Shown: one piece after another, positions 42,472 through 51,372 of the stretch
Numbering within the stretch: the first letter of the stretch is position 1
Layout: the number at the start of each line of letters is the position of its first letter
NCBI RefSeq assembly: GCF_030159855.1
Contig: NZ_BSNG01000001.1
Coordinates: 2,542,001-2,606,000 of the forward strand
Length of the DNA stretch: 64,000 bases
Origin: Devosia yakushimensis
GTDB lineage: Bacteria; Pseudomonadota; Alphaproteobacteria; Rhizobiales; Devosiaceae
Direction: 5' to 3'
The notes under the pieces: generated by a model
What the model saw: only the letters and a program-made list of their open reading frames with translations
What the model was told of the DNA's origin: nothing
Databases searched by the model: none
Translations under genes and position numbers: made by a program

Positions 42472-44126
42472 TCGGCGGCTCCGGCAAAGTCGAGAGACTG
42501 GTGTCGAGCACGCCGCAGCTCACGGCCGGGAATGGCCGCGAGCAGGGCGCGCGTATAGTCGGTTTGCGGTTGCGTGAAAACCTGCGAGACCGGGCCTGTC
42601 TCAACCGCCCTGCCCGCCTGCATCACGGTCACCGTATGGGCGATCTGGCGGACGACGGAGAGGTCGTGGGTGACAAAAAGATATGTCAGCCCAAGTTGCT
42701 CCTGAAGGTCATTCAGGAGTTTGAGGATCTGCGCCTGGACCGTGACGTCGAGTGCCGACACGGCTTCGTCGAGGACGAGAAAGCGGGGCTCAAGGATGAG
42801 CGCGCGGGCGATGGCAACGCGCTGGCGCTGTCCTCCGGACAAGGCCCGAGGCGGGCGTGACAGCACATCGCCCGGCAGTCCAACCTTATCGATCATGGCG
42901 GCGGCGCGCTGATTGCGCTCCTGGCGCGACACAATATCGAAATTGCGCAAGGGCTCGCCGACAATATCGACGATGGACTGGCGCGGATCGAGGGAAGCAA
43001 AGGGGTTCTGGTAGACCAGTTGCACATGGCGGCGGAACTGGCGGCGCGCATCGCCGGAGAGAGTGGTCACCTCCCTGCCCTCGATGCGGATCGATCCCGA
43101 TGATGGCTGCTGCAGCCCGACAAGGGCGCGCGCCGTAGTCGTCTTGCCCGAGCCGGATTCTCCAACCAGGGCATGGGTCGTGCCGGGCGCGATGGCAAAG
43201 GATACGTCCTTCACGGCCACGAGCTGCCGGGCGCCGACGCGGAACTCCTGGCGCAGGGTGTCAACGACCACCACTGGATCACCTGCGCCCGGCGCAGAGC
43301 GAAAGGCGGCGGGAGCCAATGACGGCGCATCGGCCAGCAATTGTTTCGCATAGGCGCTTGAAGGCGCCGCGAGCAAGGCCCGAGTGGCTCCCTGCTCCTG
43401 GACTTCACCGCGACGCAAGACCACGACGCGATCAGCCCGATCGGCGGCGACGCCCAGGTCATGGGTCACCAGCAGGACCGACGTCCCGGATTCAGCGCGC
43501 AATTCGTCGATGAGATCAAGAATGCGGTGCTGAACCGTGACGTCCAGCGCGCTGGTCGGCTCGTCTGCGATGATCAACCCCGGCTTGAGCGCAACCGCAA
43601 TGGCGATCAGCACACGCTGTTTCATGCCACCGGACAGTTCGTGCGGATATTGATCATAGCGCAACTCAGGCTCGCTGAGGCCGACGCGGGTCAGCAGCTC
43701 AAGCACACGCTGACGGCGCACCTTGCGGTCGCGCCAACCGTGCAGGACGAGGATTTCTTCAACCTGGCGGCCGATGGTCTGCACCGGATTGAGCGAGGTG
43801 CCGGGGTCCTGCGGGATGAGGCTCACCACCTTGCCGCGAATAGCATCGAAGCGGCGCGGCGCCCAAGTGCTGATCTCGGCCCCGTTGAGGCGAATGCTGC
43901 CGCCGTCGATCCGGCCATTGTCCGGTAGGAGGCCGATCACGGCCTGCGCGGTCGTGGTTTTGCCCGAACCGGACTCGCCGACAAGGGCGACGACTTCGCC
44001 GGCACCGACAGAGAAGGAAACTGCATTGACCACCTGTCGCCAGCCTTCCGGCAACCCATAGGAAATGGTCAATCCCTGTACTTCGAGCACGTGTGGCGCA
44101 GGCTGAGGAAAGGCGAGCATGTTCAT
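42468..44126 (-). CDS. Fused dual-ATPase of a peptide-type ABC transporter
   Basis: 552 residues from ATG 44126, which overlaps the permease stop by 4 bp. Two ABC domains in one chain: the first has Walker A GESGSGKTT (~43), LSGGMKQRVLIAIA and LIIADEPTSALD; the second has GESGSGKTT (~317), LSGGQRQRVAIARAL and FLVLDEAVSALD. This replaces the separate DppD and DppF proteins. Note Glu-Ala in place of Glu-Pro in the second Walker B region. It serves the two permeases immediately upstream. Confidence 0.9.
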   Translation of the reverse strand: MNMLAFPQPAPHVLEVQGLTISYGLPEGWRQVVNAVSFSVGAGEVVALVGESGSGKTTTAQAVIGLLPDNGRIDGGSIRLNGAEISTWAPRRFDAIRGKVVSLIPQDPGTSLNPVQTIGRQVEEILVLHGWRDRKVRRQRVLELLTRVGLSEPELRYDQYPHELSGGMKQRVLIAIAVALKPGLIIADEPTSALDVTVQHRILDLIDELRAESGTSVLLVTHDLGVAADRADRVVVLRRGEVQEQGATRALLAAPSSAYAKQLLADAPSLAPAAFRSAPGAGDPVVVVDTLRQEFRVGARQLVAVKDVSFAIAPGTTHALVGESGSGKTTTARALVGLQQPSSGSIRIEGREVTTLSGDARRQFRRHVQLVYQNPFASLDPRQSIVDIVGEPLRNFDIVSRQERNQRAAAMIDKVGLPGDVLSRPPRALSGGQRQRVAIARALILEPRFLVLDEAVSALDVTVQAQILKLLNDLQEQLGLTYLFVTHDLSVVRQIAHTVTVMQAGRAVETGPVSQVFTQPQTDYTRALLAAIPGRELRRARHQSLDFAGAAE

Positions 44127-44962
44127 GACGATCTCTGTAGTGATTGACTGATGCGATTGGCGGCAAGCACGATCAAGATCACCGCCAGGCCGGGGAAAGT
44201 GGTGAGCCACCAGGCGGTCGTGAGATATTTGCGGCCTTCGGAGATCAGCAGGCCCCATTCGGGCGTCGGTGGCGGCGCGCCATAGCCGAGAAAGCCCAGA
44301 GTCGAGATGGCGAGGATGGCGCTGCCAAATTGCAGGGCGGCAAAGGCAATGACCGTGCCCAGCGAATTGGGCAAGACATGCCGCCACAGCACGGCAGCGA
44401 AGCGCCCGCCACTTCCGAACGCGGCCTCGACATAATCGGCCCGGCGCACGCGGATAACCTCGGAGCGCATCAGTCTTGCAAAGCCTGCTACCGTCGTCAC
44501 GCCCACGGCTGCCGCGACATTGACGGTGCCAAAGCCCAGAATGATGATGATCGAGAGCTGCAGCAGCAGGCCCGGTACAGAGAGCAGCACATCGACCAGC
44601 CGCATGATGACGGCATCAATCCTGCCCCCGGTCGAGCCGGCAATCAGCCCGAGAGCCGTGCCGCCGACAAGGCCGACGGTCACGGCGACGATGGCGCCGG
44701 ACAATGAATTGACCGCGCCATAGATGATGCGCGCCAGCACATCCCGGCCGATTTCGTCGGTACCGAACCAATTGGCGGCATCGGGCGCGCGCAACTGGTT
44801 TCCAGCGGTGCCAATAGTGCCGCTGTGCTGGGTGAAAAGACCCGGCGCCACGGCCCAAGCAACCGCAATGACGATCACGAGCCAGGACAGGACCAGGGTC
44901 ACGTCGATACGGCGGAGCCAGCCGGCCTGCGGACGCGTGGTGAAAAGATCGAGCGTGGTCAT
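44123..44962 (-). CDS. Peptide-type ABC transporter permease (DppC type)
   Basis: 279 residues. FGTDEIGRDVLARIIYGAVNSL (~67-88) is the DppC hallmark loop, and GFLGYGAPPPTPEWGLLISEGRKYL (~222) is the conserved C-terminal region. Membrane segments are at ~20-40, 90-115, 128-150, 195-215 and 245-265. Both neighbours overlap it by 4 bp. Confidence 0.9.
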   Translation of the reverse strand: MTTLDLFTTRPQAGWLRRIDVTLVLSWLVIVIAVAWAVAPGLFTQHSGTIGTAGNQLRAPDAANWFGTDEIGRDVLARIIYGAVNSLSGAIVAVTVGLVGGTALGLIAGSTGGRIDAVIMRLVDVLLSVPGLLLQLSIIIILGFGTVNVAAAVGVTTVAGFARLMRSEVIRVRRADYVEAAFGSGGRFAAVLWRHVLPNSLGTVIAFAALQFGSAILAISTLGFLGYGAPPPTPEWGLLISEGRKYLTTAWWLTTFPGLAVILIVLAANRISQSLQRSS

Positions 44963-45903
44963 GCGTCTGCCCCCAGCTTGCGATTGAGCCGTGGATCAAT
45001 CAGCGGCGCAATCAGATCGACCGCCAGATTGATGATGACGAAGCCAAGCGCGGCGAGGATGACGATGGCTTGCAAGACGGCCGTATCCTGATTGCTCACC
45101 GCCTGTTCGGTGATGCGCCCCAGTCCGTTAATGCCGAACACGGTCTCGGTCACCACGGCGCCCGCCAAAAGCTCGCCAAACAGCAGGCCGGCGATGGTTA
45201 GCACCGGCAGCAAGGCATTGCGCAGCACATGGCGCCACAACACGCCCCTGCGCGTTGCGCCCTTGGCCCGGGCAACCGAAACGAAGGGCTGTGCCTCGAC
45301 CTCGTCGAGACTGCGGATCAGGATCTGCGCCAGCGGCGCCGCGATCGGCAGCGCCAGGGTCAGCACCGGCAGGATTAGCGCCTGAAATTCGTTGGGGTTG
45401 ATGATTGGCACCAGCCGAAGCCGGAAGGAGAATATCTGGATCAGCATGATGCCCAGCCAGAAGACCGGAACGGAGATCATCAGCGCGGGAAGCGTCGCCA
45501 GCAGATTGCGCAACCAGCGGAATGGCGCCAGCGTTGCAGCAAAGGCGAGGCAAAAGGCAAGCACGACTGCAACAAGCAATCCGAGCGCTGCCAGGCGCAA
45601 CGTTGGCGGCAGATTGGTGGCAAGCAGAGTATTGACCGGAACACCGGCCTGCACCGAATAGCCGAAGCTCCCTTGCAGGAAGTTCCAGATCGTATTGCCA
45701 TACTGCGCCCAGAGGGGTGCATCGGCGCCGTAGAGAATGCGGATTTCCGCAATCTGCTCGGGACTGAGCCCCATTTCCGGATTCTGGTATTTGATCAGGA
45801 TCGCGTCACCCGGCAGCGCCTGCAGCAGCAGGAAAGAGGCGGTGAAGGCAAGCAGCAGGACGATGAGCGCCTGCCCGATCCGGTTCGCAACTGCCCTGGT
45901 CAT
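44959..45903 (-). CDS. Peptide-type ABC transporter permease (DppB type)
   Basis: 314 residues from ATG 45903 (GGAGG 6 nt upstream). DppB features: N-terminal anchor RIGQALIVLLLAFTASFLLLQALPGD, the MGLSPEQIAEIRILYG stretch (~45), SVPVFWLGIMLIQIFSF (~143) and INLAVDLIAPLIDPRLNRK at the end. It is the first gene after the SBP, separated by a gap with a hairpin. Confidence 0.9.
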   Translation of the reverse strand: MTRAVANRIGQALIVLLLAFTASFLLLQALPGDAILIKYQNPEMGLSPEQIAEIRILYGADAPLWAQYGNTIWNFLQGSFGYSVQAGVPVNTLLATNLPPTLRLAALGLLVAVVLAFCLAFAATLAPFRWLRNLLATLPALMISVPVFWLGIMLIQIFSFRLRLVPIINPNEFQALILPVLTLALPIAAPLAQILIRSLDEVEAQPFVSVARAKGATRRGVLWRHVLRNALLPVLTIAGLLFGELLAGAVVTETVFGINGLGRITEQAVSNQDTAVLQAIVILAALGFVIINLAVDLIAPLIDPRLNRKLGADA

Positions 45904-45929
45904 CAAATGCCTCCAACCAAAGGGAAACA

Positions 45930-45951
45930 GCGCCCCGCCACAGCGGGACGC
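45930..45951 (-). terminator. Intra-operon GC hairpin between SBP and permease genes
   Basis: GCGCCCCGC (45930-45938) and GCGGGACGC (45943-45951) form a 9-bp stem with a CACA loop; on the transcribed minus strand one pair is G-U. It fills the 59-bp gap between the SBP stop and permease start. Confidence 0.55.
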
Positions 45952-45962
45952 CGCAGATCAGG

Positions 45963-47582
45963 TCAGCGCGGGGCCAGCCAAGTATTGTAGAAACTTGGCC
46001 GCGCCACGGCGTCGAAGCTGATGCCGTTGACATAGGGCGCACCGGCAAACACCTGTGGCTCCTCGAAGATCGGGATCACATAGGCCTGGTCGAGCAGATA
46101 GACCTGTGCCTCGCCCGTCAGTTCCAGCCGCTTGGCGTTGTCGGGTTCAGAGGCGATTGCGAGCAGCAGTTCGTTGAGCGCCGGATCCTCCCAGGTCGCC
46201 GCAGCATTAAGCCCACCCTTCTGCAACAGCGCATCGCGGTTGGTTGGGTAGAAGTTGGATTTGATCACATCCGGGTCCGCGCGACCGACCATCGCTGACA
46301 CGACCGGGGTCTTGAGCGGATCGAGGCGGTCGACCGCTGCACTACCGGCATCGCCGGCCAAGACGTTGAGCTTGACGCCGACCTGCGCCCATTGCTGACT
46401 CAGGAGCTGGAACATGGCGCGACTCTGCGGCTGCGGCAGCGATTCATAAACGCTGAGTTCGAGCTTCTGTCCGTCCTTTTCGCGAATGCCATCAGCGCCT
46501 TGGACCCAGCCGGCCTCGTCCAGCATCGCCTTGGCGCGATCCTGGTCGAAAGCAAGTTTGTCATGCAGATCGACGTAACCCAAGGCGGTCGCGGCGATCA
46601 CCGAACTGGCCTTGGGATAGTGGGCAGAATAGATCGTCTGCACAATCTCATCCGTATTGGTCGCCGCCGTCAGCGCCTGGCGCACCCGCAGGTCCGAGAC
46701 CAGCGGATTTTCCGGGCGGAAAACAGCATTGTTGTTGACGCCGCGCGTCGAGGCCGAATGGATCAGATAGCCCTGGGCCTCGACCTGCGGTTCATCATAG
46801 GCCTGAATCTGGCGGATGAAATCGGCCTGCCCGGCCAGCAACGCGCCGATGCGCACGCTGTCCTCGGGAGTTACGATATACTGGATGGCGTCGAGATAGG
46901 CGCGCCCCTGATGTTCAAGATTGACCGGACCCCAGGCATAGTCCTCACGCGCCTTGAGATTGAGGCTTTGCCCGAGCACTTCGCTTTCGACGACGAAGGC
47001 GCCCGACCCGATGATCTTGGTCGCATCGCCCAATTCGTTATAGGGCTGCGCCAGCACGCTTGTCGCAACGAGACCGGAACCGATCACCGAGGTCGCCTGC
47101 AGGAAACCGGGCGCCGGCGCCTTGAAGAAGAACTTGACTGTCTGCGGATCGACGACCTCGCTGTGGTCATAATTGTTGATTGCTTCGGCTATCGGATAGC
47201 CAAGTTCCTTATCCCCCAGGCCGAAGACGTCGAAATTCTTGGCGACGGCCTCCGCATCGAGCGGTGTACCGTCGGAGAACGTCACGCCCTGACGCAGCTT
47301 GAATGTATATTGCGTAGCATCGGCATTAATTTCCCAACTTTCGGCAATCCAGGGCTCGATCTCGAGCGTTTCCGGGTTCTGCCAGGTCAGCTTGTCGGTG
47401 ATCTGATTGAGAATGCCGCTATTGGGATAGAAGCCCCCGGCCGGCGGATAGAGATTGGTATGGGGCTGCTGCTCCAGATAGACCAGCGTACCGCCCTGTA
47501 CCGGAGCTTCTTGCGCCATGACGGCGATTGTCGAGACGGAGGCCAGCAAGGCCCCCGCCACCAGGAATTGACCAAATTTCAT
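45963..47582 (-). CDS. ABC transporter solute-binding protein, family 5 (KPN_01854-like)
   Basis: 539 residues from ATG 47582, where the Sec signal starts (FLVAGALLASVSTIAVMAQ). A GTG at 47606 with GGGA upstream is an alternative start. Family-5 hallmarks are GGTLVYLEQQPHTNLYPPAGGFYP (~31-54), YTFKLRQGVTFSDGTPLDAEAVAKNF (~98-123), an IIGSGAFVVES block (~186) and the C-terminal half with repeated DPA/NELL segments. The opening 'QQPHTNLYPP' with 'ILNQITDKLTWQ' is unusual for peptide binders and matches the KPN_01854-type family as I recall it. It is the promoter-proximal gene of the seven-gene monooxygenase cluster. Confidence 0.85.
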   Translation of the reverse strand: MKFGQFLVAGALLASVSTIAVMAQEAPVQGGTLVYLEQQPHTNLYPPAGGFYPNSGILNQITDKLTWQNPETLEIEPWIAESWEINADATQYTFKLRQGVTFSDGTPLDAEAVAKNFDVFGLGDKELGYPIAEAINNYDHSEVVDPQTVKFFFKAPAPGFLQATSVIGSGLVATSVLAQPYNELGDATKIIGSGAFVVESEVLGQSLNLKAREDYAWGPVNLEHQGRAYLDAIQYIVTPEDSVRIGALLAGQADFIRQIQAYDEPQVEAQGYLIHSASTRGVNNNAVFRPENPLVSDLRVRQALTAATNTDEIVQTIYSAHYPKASSVIAATALGYVDLHDKLAFDQDRAKAMLDEAGWVQGADGIREKDGQKLELSVYESLPQPQSRAMFQLLSQQWAQVGVKLNVLAGDAGSAAVDRLDPLKTPVVSAMVGRADPDVIKSNFYPTNRDALLQKGGLNAAATWEDPALNELLLAIASEPDNAKRLELTGEAQVYLLDQAYVIPIFEEPQVFAGAPYVNGISFDAVARPSFYNTWLAPR

Positions 47583-47606
47583 GCCGACCTGCGTAACCAA
47601 TGACAC

Positions 47607-47978
47607 GTGATGTCCCTTTCCAGCGGGTTGCAACAGCAACCCCGAACTGGAAAAAGCCTACGCCGACCAACGAACAACTCAATAATATCTATTAAATTAG
47701 TAGGCTATCATTCCTCTCAGGTTGCGGATGGTATTTCTAAAGATGCATTCCGTTTTGGAACACGCCCGTTTGATGGACCGACTGAGGCTTTTCCTTTGGG
47801 CATGAAATTGCCGAAGCCCCCGCCTCGCCAGCTTGTCATACTGCGACGGGTATCCGCGCTTCATCAGTCGAACTTGATCGGGTCCTTAAGGATTAACTGC
47901 GCCCCGGTTCGCTTCCCAGCGCATCAAAGCACCGGAGCGAGAGCCTTAGATCGGCACGCCTTAGCAGCGACAACGTCC
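47607..47978. other. Intergenic region upstream of the monooxygenase cluster
   Basis: No believable gene lies here; the open frames have no ribosome site or family resemblance. An AT-rich stretch at ~47676-47710 (AATAATATCTATTAAATTAG) probably holds the promoter of the minus-strand SBP operon, with TATTAT on that strand as a possible -10. A 10-bp palindrome TCCTTAAGGA lies at 47883-47892. No clear terminator for the uxuA operon is seen. Confidence 0.4.
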
Positions 47979-49184
47979 CTATTGCCCGACTTGCGCAAAG
48001 GCGCGCGCTACCCCTCTCAGTTCCGCCAACCCCTTTAGTCGGCCGATCAGTGGGTAGCCTGGCTGTCCACCCCGACGCAGATCGTCGAGAATGTCCTGGC
48101 CATGGTCGGGCCGCATGGGGATCACCCAGTCGGAACGCCCAACCGCCTTGCGGCGCGCTTCTTCGGCGACAATGGCCCTGATGAGTTCGACCATGTCGAC
48201 ACTGCCGTCCAGATGCTCGCTTTCATGGAATGAACACCCGACAGCCTCCCCTTCCAGGCGGACATTGCGCAGGTGCAGGAAATGCACGCGATCGCCCAGG
48301 CGCCGCATAATGCCGGGAAGGTCGTTGTCGGGCCGCGCACCCAGGGCACCAGAACACAGGGTCATGCCGTTCGCGGCATCGGGCAGATGTTCGAGCATGG
48401 CGCGATAATCGACTTCGGTCGACATGATCCGTGGTAGGCCCATCAGGGGAAAGGGCGGATCGTCCGGGTGACAGCACAGGCGAATGCCGAGCCTGGCGGC
48501 GACCGGGACGACCTCTTCCAGAAAATCGAACAGATGCCGACGCAACCGCTCACCCGATATACTACCATAGCGCGACAGGTGCTCGCGCACAGTGTCGATG
48601 GACAATCTGTCGGCGGCGCCGGGCAGTCCCGCCAGCACGCTGGCCGCCAATTGTCCCTTGTCGGTACCGCTCATCCCGACGAACCGCGCTGTCGCGGCAT
48701 CAGCGACAAAGGGTGTAACGCTCTCGGCAGCACCTTTACGTTGCAACAGGTGAATATCGAAAGCAGCAAAATCGATCGCATCGAAGCGCATGCAGGTCCC
48801 GCCATGCCCCAGACGCCAGGCCAGGTCCGTGCGGGTCCAGTCAATCACCGGCATGAAGTTGTAGCAGACCGTGAAAATGCCGGCTGCCGCCAGGTTCTCC
48901 AGGCTGAGCTTATAGTTGGCGATATGCTCGCGCCATTTTCCAGTCTGTTGCTTGATATCCTCCGAGACCGGCAGGCTTTCGACGACAAGCCAGGCAAGGC
49001 CCGAAGCGCGGCCATCGGTCGTCGTACCGATCTGGACCTGGCGTTTTGTGATTTCATGGGGCGACCATACCGCGCCATCAGGAACGTGATGCAGGGCAGA
49101 GACGATCGCACCGGCGCCCGTCTGCATGATGTCTGAAATGGTTGTGACGTCGGTAGGACCGAACCAGCGCCAGGTTTCAATCAT
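47979..49184 (-). CDS. uxuA: Mannonate dehydratase
   Basis: 401 residues from ATG 49184. UxuA dehydrates D-mannonate to 2-keto-3-deoxygluconate in hexuronate catabolism. The N-terminus IETWRWFGPTD, GAIVSALHHVPDGAVWSPHEI (~24-44), NFMPVIDWTRTDL (~107) and the HPDDPPFPLMGLPRIMST metal-site segment (~239-256) are diagnostic. HFLHLRNVRLEG (~298) and MRPDHGQDI (~360) are also conserved. It is the last gene of the sugar ABC operon, overlapping the ATPase gene by 4 bp, so the imported compound probably feeds into a uronate route. Confidence 0.93.
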   Translation of the reverse strand: MIETWRWFGPTDVTTISDIMQTGAGAIVSALHHVPDGAVWSPHEITKRQVQIGTTTDGRASGLAWLVVESLPVSEDIKQQTGKWREHIANYKLSLENLAAAGIFTVCYNFMPVIDWTRTDLAWRLGHGGTCMRFDAIDFAAFDIHLLQRKGAAESVTPFVADAATARFVGMSGTDKGQLAASVLAGLPGAADRLSIDTVREHLSRYGSISGERLRRHLFDFLEEVVPVAARLGIRLCCHPDDPPFPLMGLPRIMSTEVDYRAMLEHLPDAANGMTLCSGALGARPDNDLPGIMRRLGDRVHFLHLRNVRLEGEAVGCSFHESEHLDGSVDMVELIRAIVAEEARRKAVGRSDWVIPMRPDHGQDILDDLRRGGQPGYPLIGRLKGLAELRGVARAFAQVGQ

Positions 49185-50275
49185 GCTTGCCGCCGCGCCA
49201 GCGCCGCTCCACCGGCATCGAACAGATGCCAATGGTTCTCGCGCGGGGCGAGATAAAGCACATCGCCTCGCTTGGCGAGGCTCTGGCCGGGCTCATGCAC
49301 CAGGATCGGCACATCGCCCGGCAAGGTACAGTGCAGGTAGCTATTGGCGCCATATTGTTCAGCGACGCCGACCGTGACAGGCCAACCAGAATCAGCATTG
49401 CGCGAGACAGTGAAGTCCTCGGGCCGGATGCCCAGTGTCGTTTCCGCCGCGGCCAATGGCTGGGCCAGTGCGCCGGGGAGCTGCAGCGGCGGCAGGCCTG
49501 GCGCCGCAAATAAGAGTTGTCCCGCCGCAGTCTCGGACACCTGACCCGTCACGAAATTCATGCGCGGCGAGCCAATGAAGCCGGCAACGAACAGATTGCG
49601 CGGCTGGTTGTAGAGGTCGAGGGGCGCGCCGACCTGCTCGATCACGCCCTTGCGCAGCACGACAATCTTATCGGCCATTGTCATGGCCTCGATTTGGTCG
49701 TGCGTCACATAGATCATTGTATTGCCCAGGCGCTCATGCAGCTTGGTGATCTCGACGCGCATCAGGACGCGCAGTTCCGCATCGAGATTAGATAGCGGTT
49801 CGTCGAACAGGAATATCTTGGGGTCGCGGGTAATGGCCCGGCCAATGGCGACACGCTGGCGCTGCCCACCCGAAAGCTGCTTGGGCTGCCGCTCCAGCAA
49901 TTGTTCGATCTGCAGTAGGCGCGCGGCGTCGGAGACGCGCCGGTTGATCTCGGCCTTCTCCATGCGGATGTTCTCGAGCCCGAAACTGAGATTCTCCCGC
50001 ACCGTCATATGCGGATAGAGCGCATAGGACTGAAACACCATGGCCACGCCCCTGTCGGCGGCGGGCACATTCACGACGCTGGTATCGTTGATGCGAATAT
50101 CGCCGTCCGAGACATCTTCCAGGCCGGCGATCAGGCGCAGCAGGGTCGATTTTCCGCAGCCCGAGGGGCCAACGAAAACGACGAACTCGCCATCCGTTAT
50201 CTCGAGATCAACGCCGGGAATGACTTCGACCGCACCGAAGGATTTCTTGACATTTTGAAGCGTGAGATTGGCCAT
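49181..50275 (-). CDS. ABC transporter ATPase (MalK/UgpC type)
   Basis: 364 residues from ATG 50275. Walker A GPSGCGKST (~36), signature LSGGQRQRVAIGRAI (~134), Walker B IFLFDEPLSNLD (~154), THDQIEA (~192) and a C-terminal TOBE domain (IRPEDFTVSR, ~285). The open frame runs further upstream but those codons lie in the permease gene and its antisense-like composition. It energises the two permeases at 50287-52363. Confidence 0.92.
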   Translation of the reverse strand: MANLTLQNVKKSFGAVEVIPGVDLEITDGEFVVFVGPSGCGKSTLLRLIAGLEDVSDGDIRINDTSVVNVPAADRGVAMVFQSYALYPHMTVRENLSFGLENIRMEKAEINRRVSDAARLLQIEQLLERQPKQLSGGQRQRVAIGRAITRDPKIFLFDEPLSNLDAELRVLMRVEITKLHERLGNTMIYVTHDQIEAMTMADKIVVLRKGVIEQVGAPLDLYNQPRNLFVAGFIGSPRMNFVTGQVSETAAGQLLFAAPGLPPLQLPGALAQPLAAAETTLGIRPEDFTVSRNADSGWPVTVGVAEQYGANSYLHCTLPGDVPILVHEPGQSLAKRGDVLYLAPRENHWHLFDAGGAALARRQA

Positions 50276-50286
50276 CGATATGGTCC

Positions 50287-51372
50287 TTACTTGATGCCGG
50301 TCGAAGCGATGCCGCTGGTGATGTAGCGCTGCAGGAAGATGAAGGCGAAGGCGAGCGGCAGTGCCGTCAGCGTCGTCATGGCCAGCAGGATTTCGTAGCG
50401 CACGCCGTATTCGGTCTGGAACGACGCCAGGGCCAGTTGCAAGGTGTAGGATTCGCGCCGGGTCAACACGACCAGCGGCAACAGGAAGTCGTTCCACCGC
50501 GACAGGATCGAGAAGATGGCCACCACAGCAAGGGCCGGCGAAGACAAAGGCAGGATGATGCGCCAGAAGATGCGCCATTCGCTGGCATGGTCCATACGGG
50601 CAGCCTCAATCAACTCGTCGGGAATGGTCAGCATATATTGCCGCAGCAGGAAGACGCCGGTCGGCGTGGCGACGGTGGGCAGGATGACACCCCAGAGATT
50701 GCCGACCAGGCCGAGCTGGGCGACGATCATGTAGGTAGGAACCAGAACCACCGTTGCCGGGATCATCAGGGTCGCCAGGATCGACACCAGGGCAATACCC
50801 GATCCACGAAAGCGGTATTTGGAGAGGGCGAAGGCCGCCATGGAATTCATCACCAGGGTGATGGCGGTGGCGACGGCCGTAATGAAGAGGCTGTTGAACA
50901 GATAGCGCCAGATCTGGCCGCCGGAACTGGTCAGCAGGTTCGTGTAGTTCTCCGTGGCAAAGTATAATTGTCTGACGGGTGTCGCATCCCCCACCGGCAC
51001 GACGATCCGCTCTTCGGGGTTAGCGGGATCGATCATCTGTGCCTGGATGCCGACGCGACGCAATTGCGCCAATTGACGGGTCTCGCCGTCCTCGCCCACT
51101 ACCTCGAACAGGGGCAGAGGCTCATCATAGCCCTCCACCGTGACGGTCTGGGCCGCGTAGGGCAGAATCGTCGGTGGAAACTCGGTCAGGTTGGCCGGCG
51201 TCTTGAACGAGGATATGGCGACCCAGAGAACCGGGGTGAACATCACTACCAGCCCGAGGAAAAGGTAGAGATAGGTCAGCCAATCGGTCCAGTCCGATTT
51301 CTTGCGCCCGCGCCTGAGCGTGGCGAATTCGCGGATCGACAAGGCCGATTTCGGCGCGCTGAGATCAGTCAT
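50287..51372 (-). CDS. Sugar ABC transporter permease with large periplasmic insert
   Basis: 361 residues, ~80 longer than the usual MalG-type permease. The extra length is a hydrophilic stretch at ~62-145 between the first and second membrane segments, rich in Glu/Asp/Val (ending near QLYFATENYTNLL). The remaining five segments and the EAA loop DELIEAARMDHASEWRIFWRIILPL (~253) are standard, with C-terminal YITSGIASTGIK. A subset of CUT1 permeases carries such an insert. It overlaps the partner gene by 8 bp. Confidence 0.88.
   Translation of the reverse strand: MTDLSAPKSALSIREFATLRRGRKKSDWTDWLTYLYLFLGLVVMFTPVLWVAISSFKTPANLTEFPPTILPYAAQTVTVEGYDEPLPLFEVVGEDGETRQLAQLRRVGIQAQMIDPANPEERIVVPVGDATPVRQLYFATENYTNLLTSSGGQIWRYLFNSLFITAVATAITLVMNSMAAFALSKYRFRGSGIALVSILATLMIPATVVLVPTYMIVAQLGLVGNLWGVILPTVATPTGVFLLRQYMLTIPDELIEAARMDHASEWRIFWRIILPLSSPALAVVAIFSILSRWNDFLLPLVVLTRRESYTLQLALASFQTEYGVRYEILLAMTTLTALPLAFAFIFLQRYITSGIASTGIK

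Noticed and set aside
46392..47603. 403-residue open frame on the plus strand
   Set aside because: Antisense shadow of the family-5 SBP gene; no ribosome site and no recognisable domain.
47607..48038. 143-residue open frame in the largest intergenic gap
   Set aside because: It has no ribosome site, ends inside uxuA and shows no domain; the gap reads as a promoter region.
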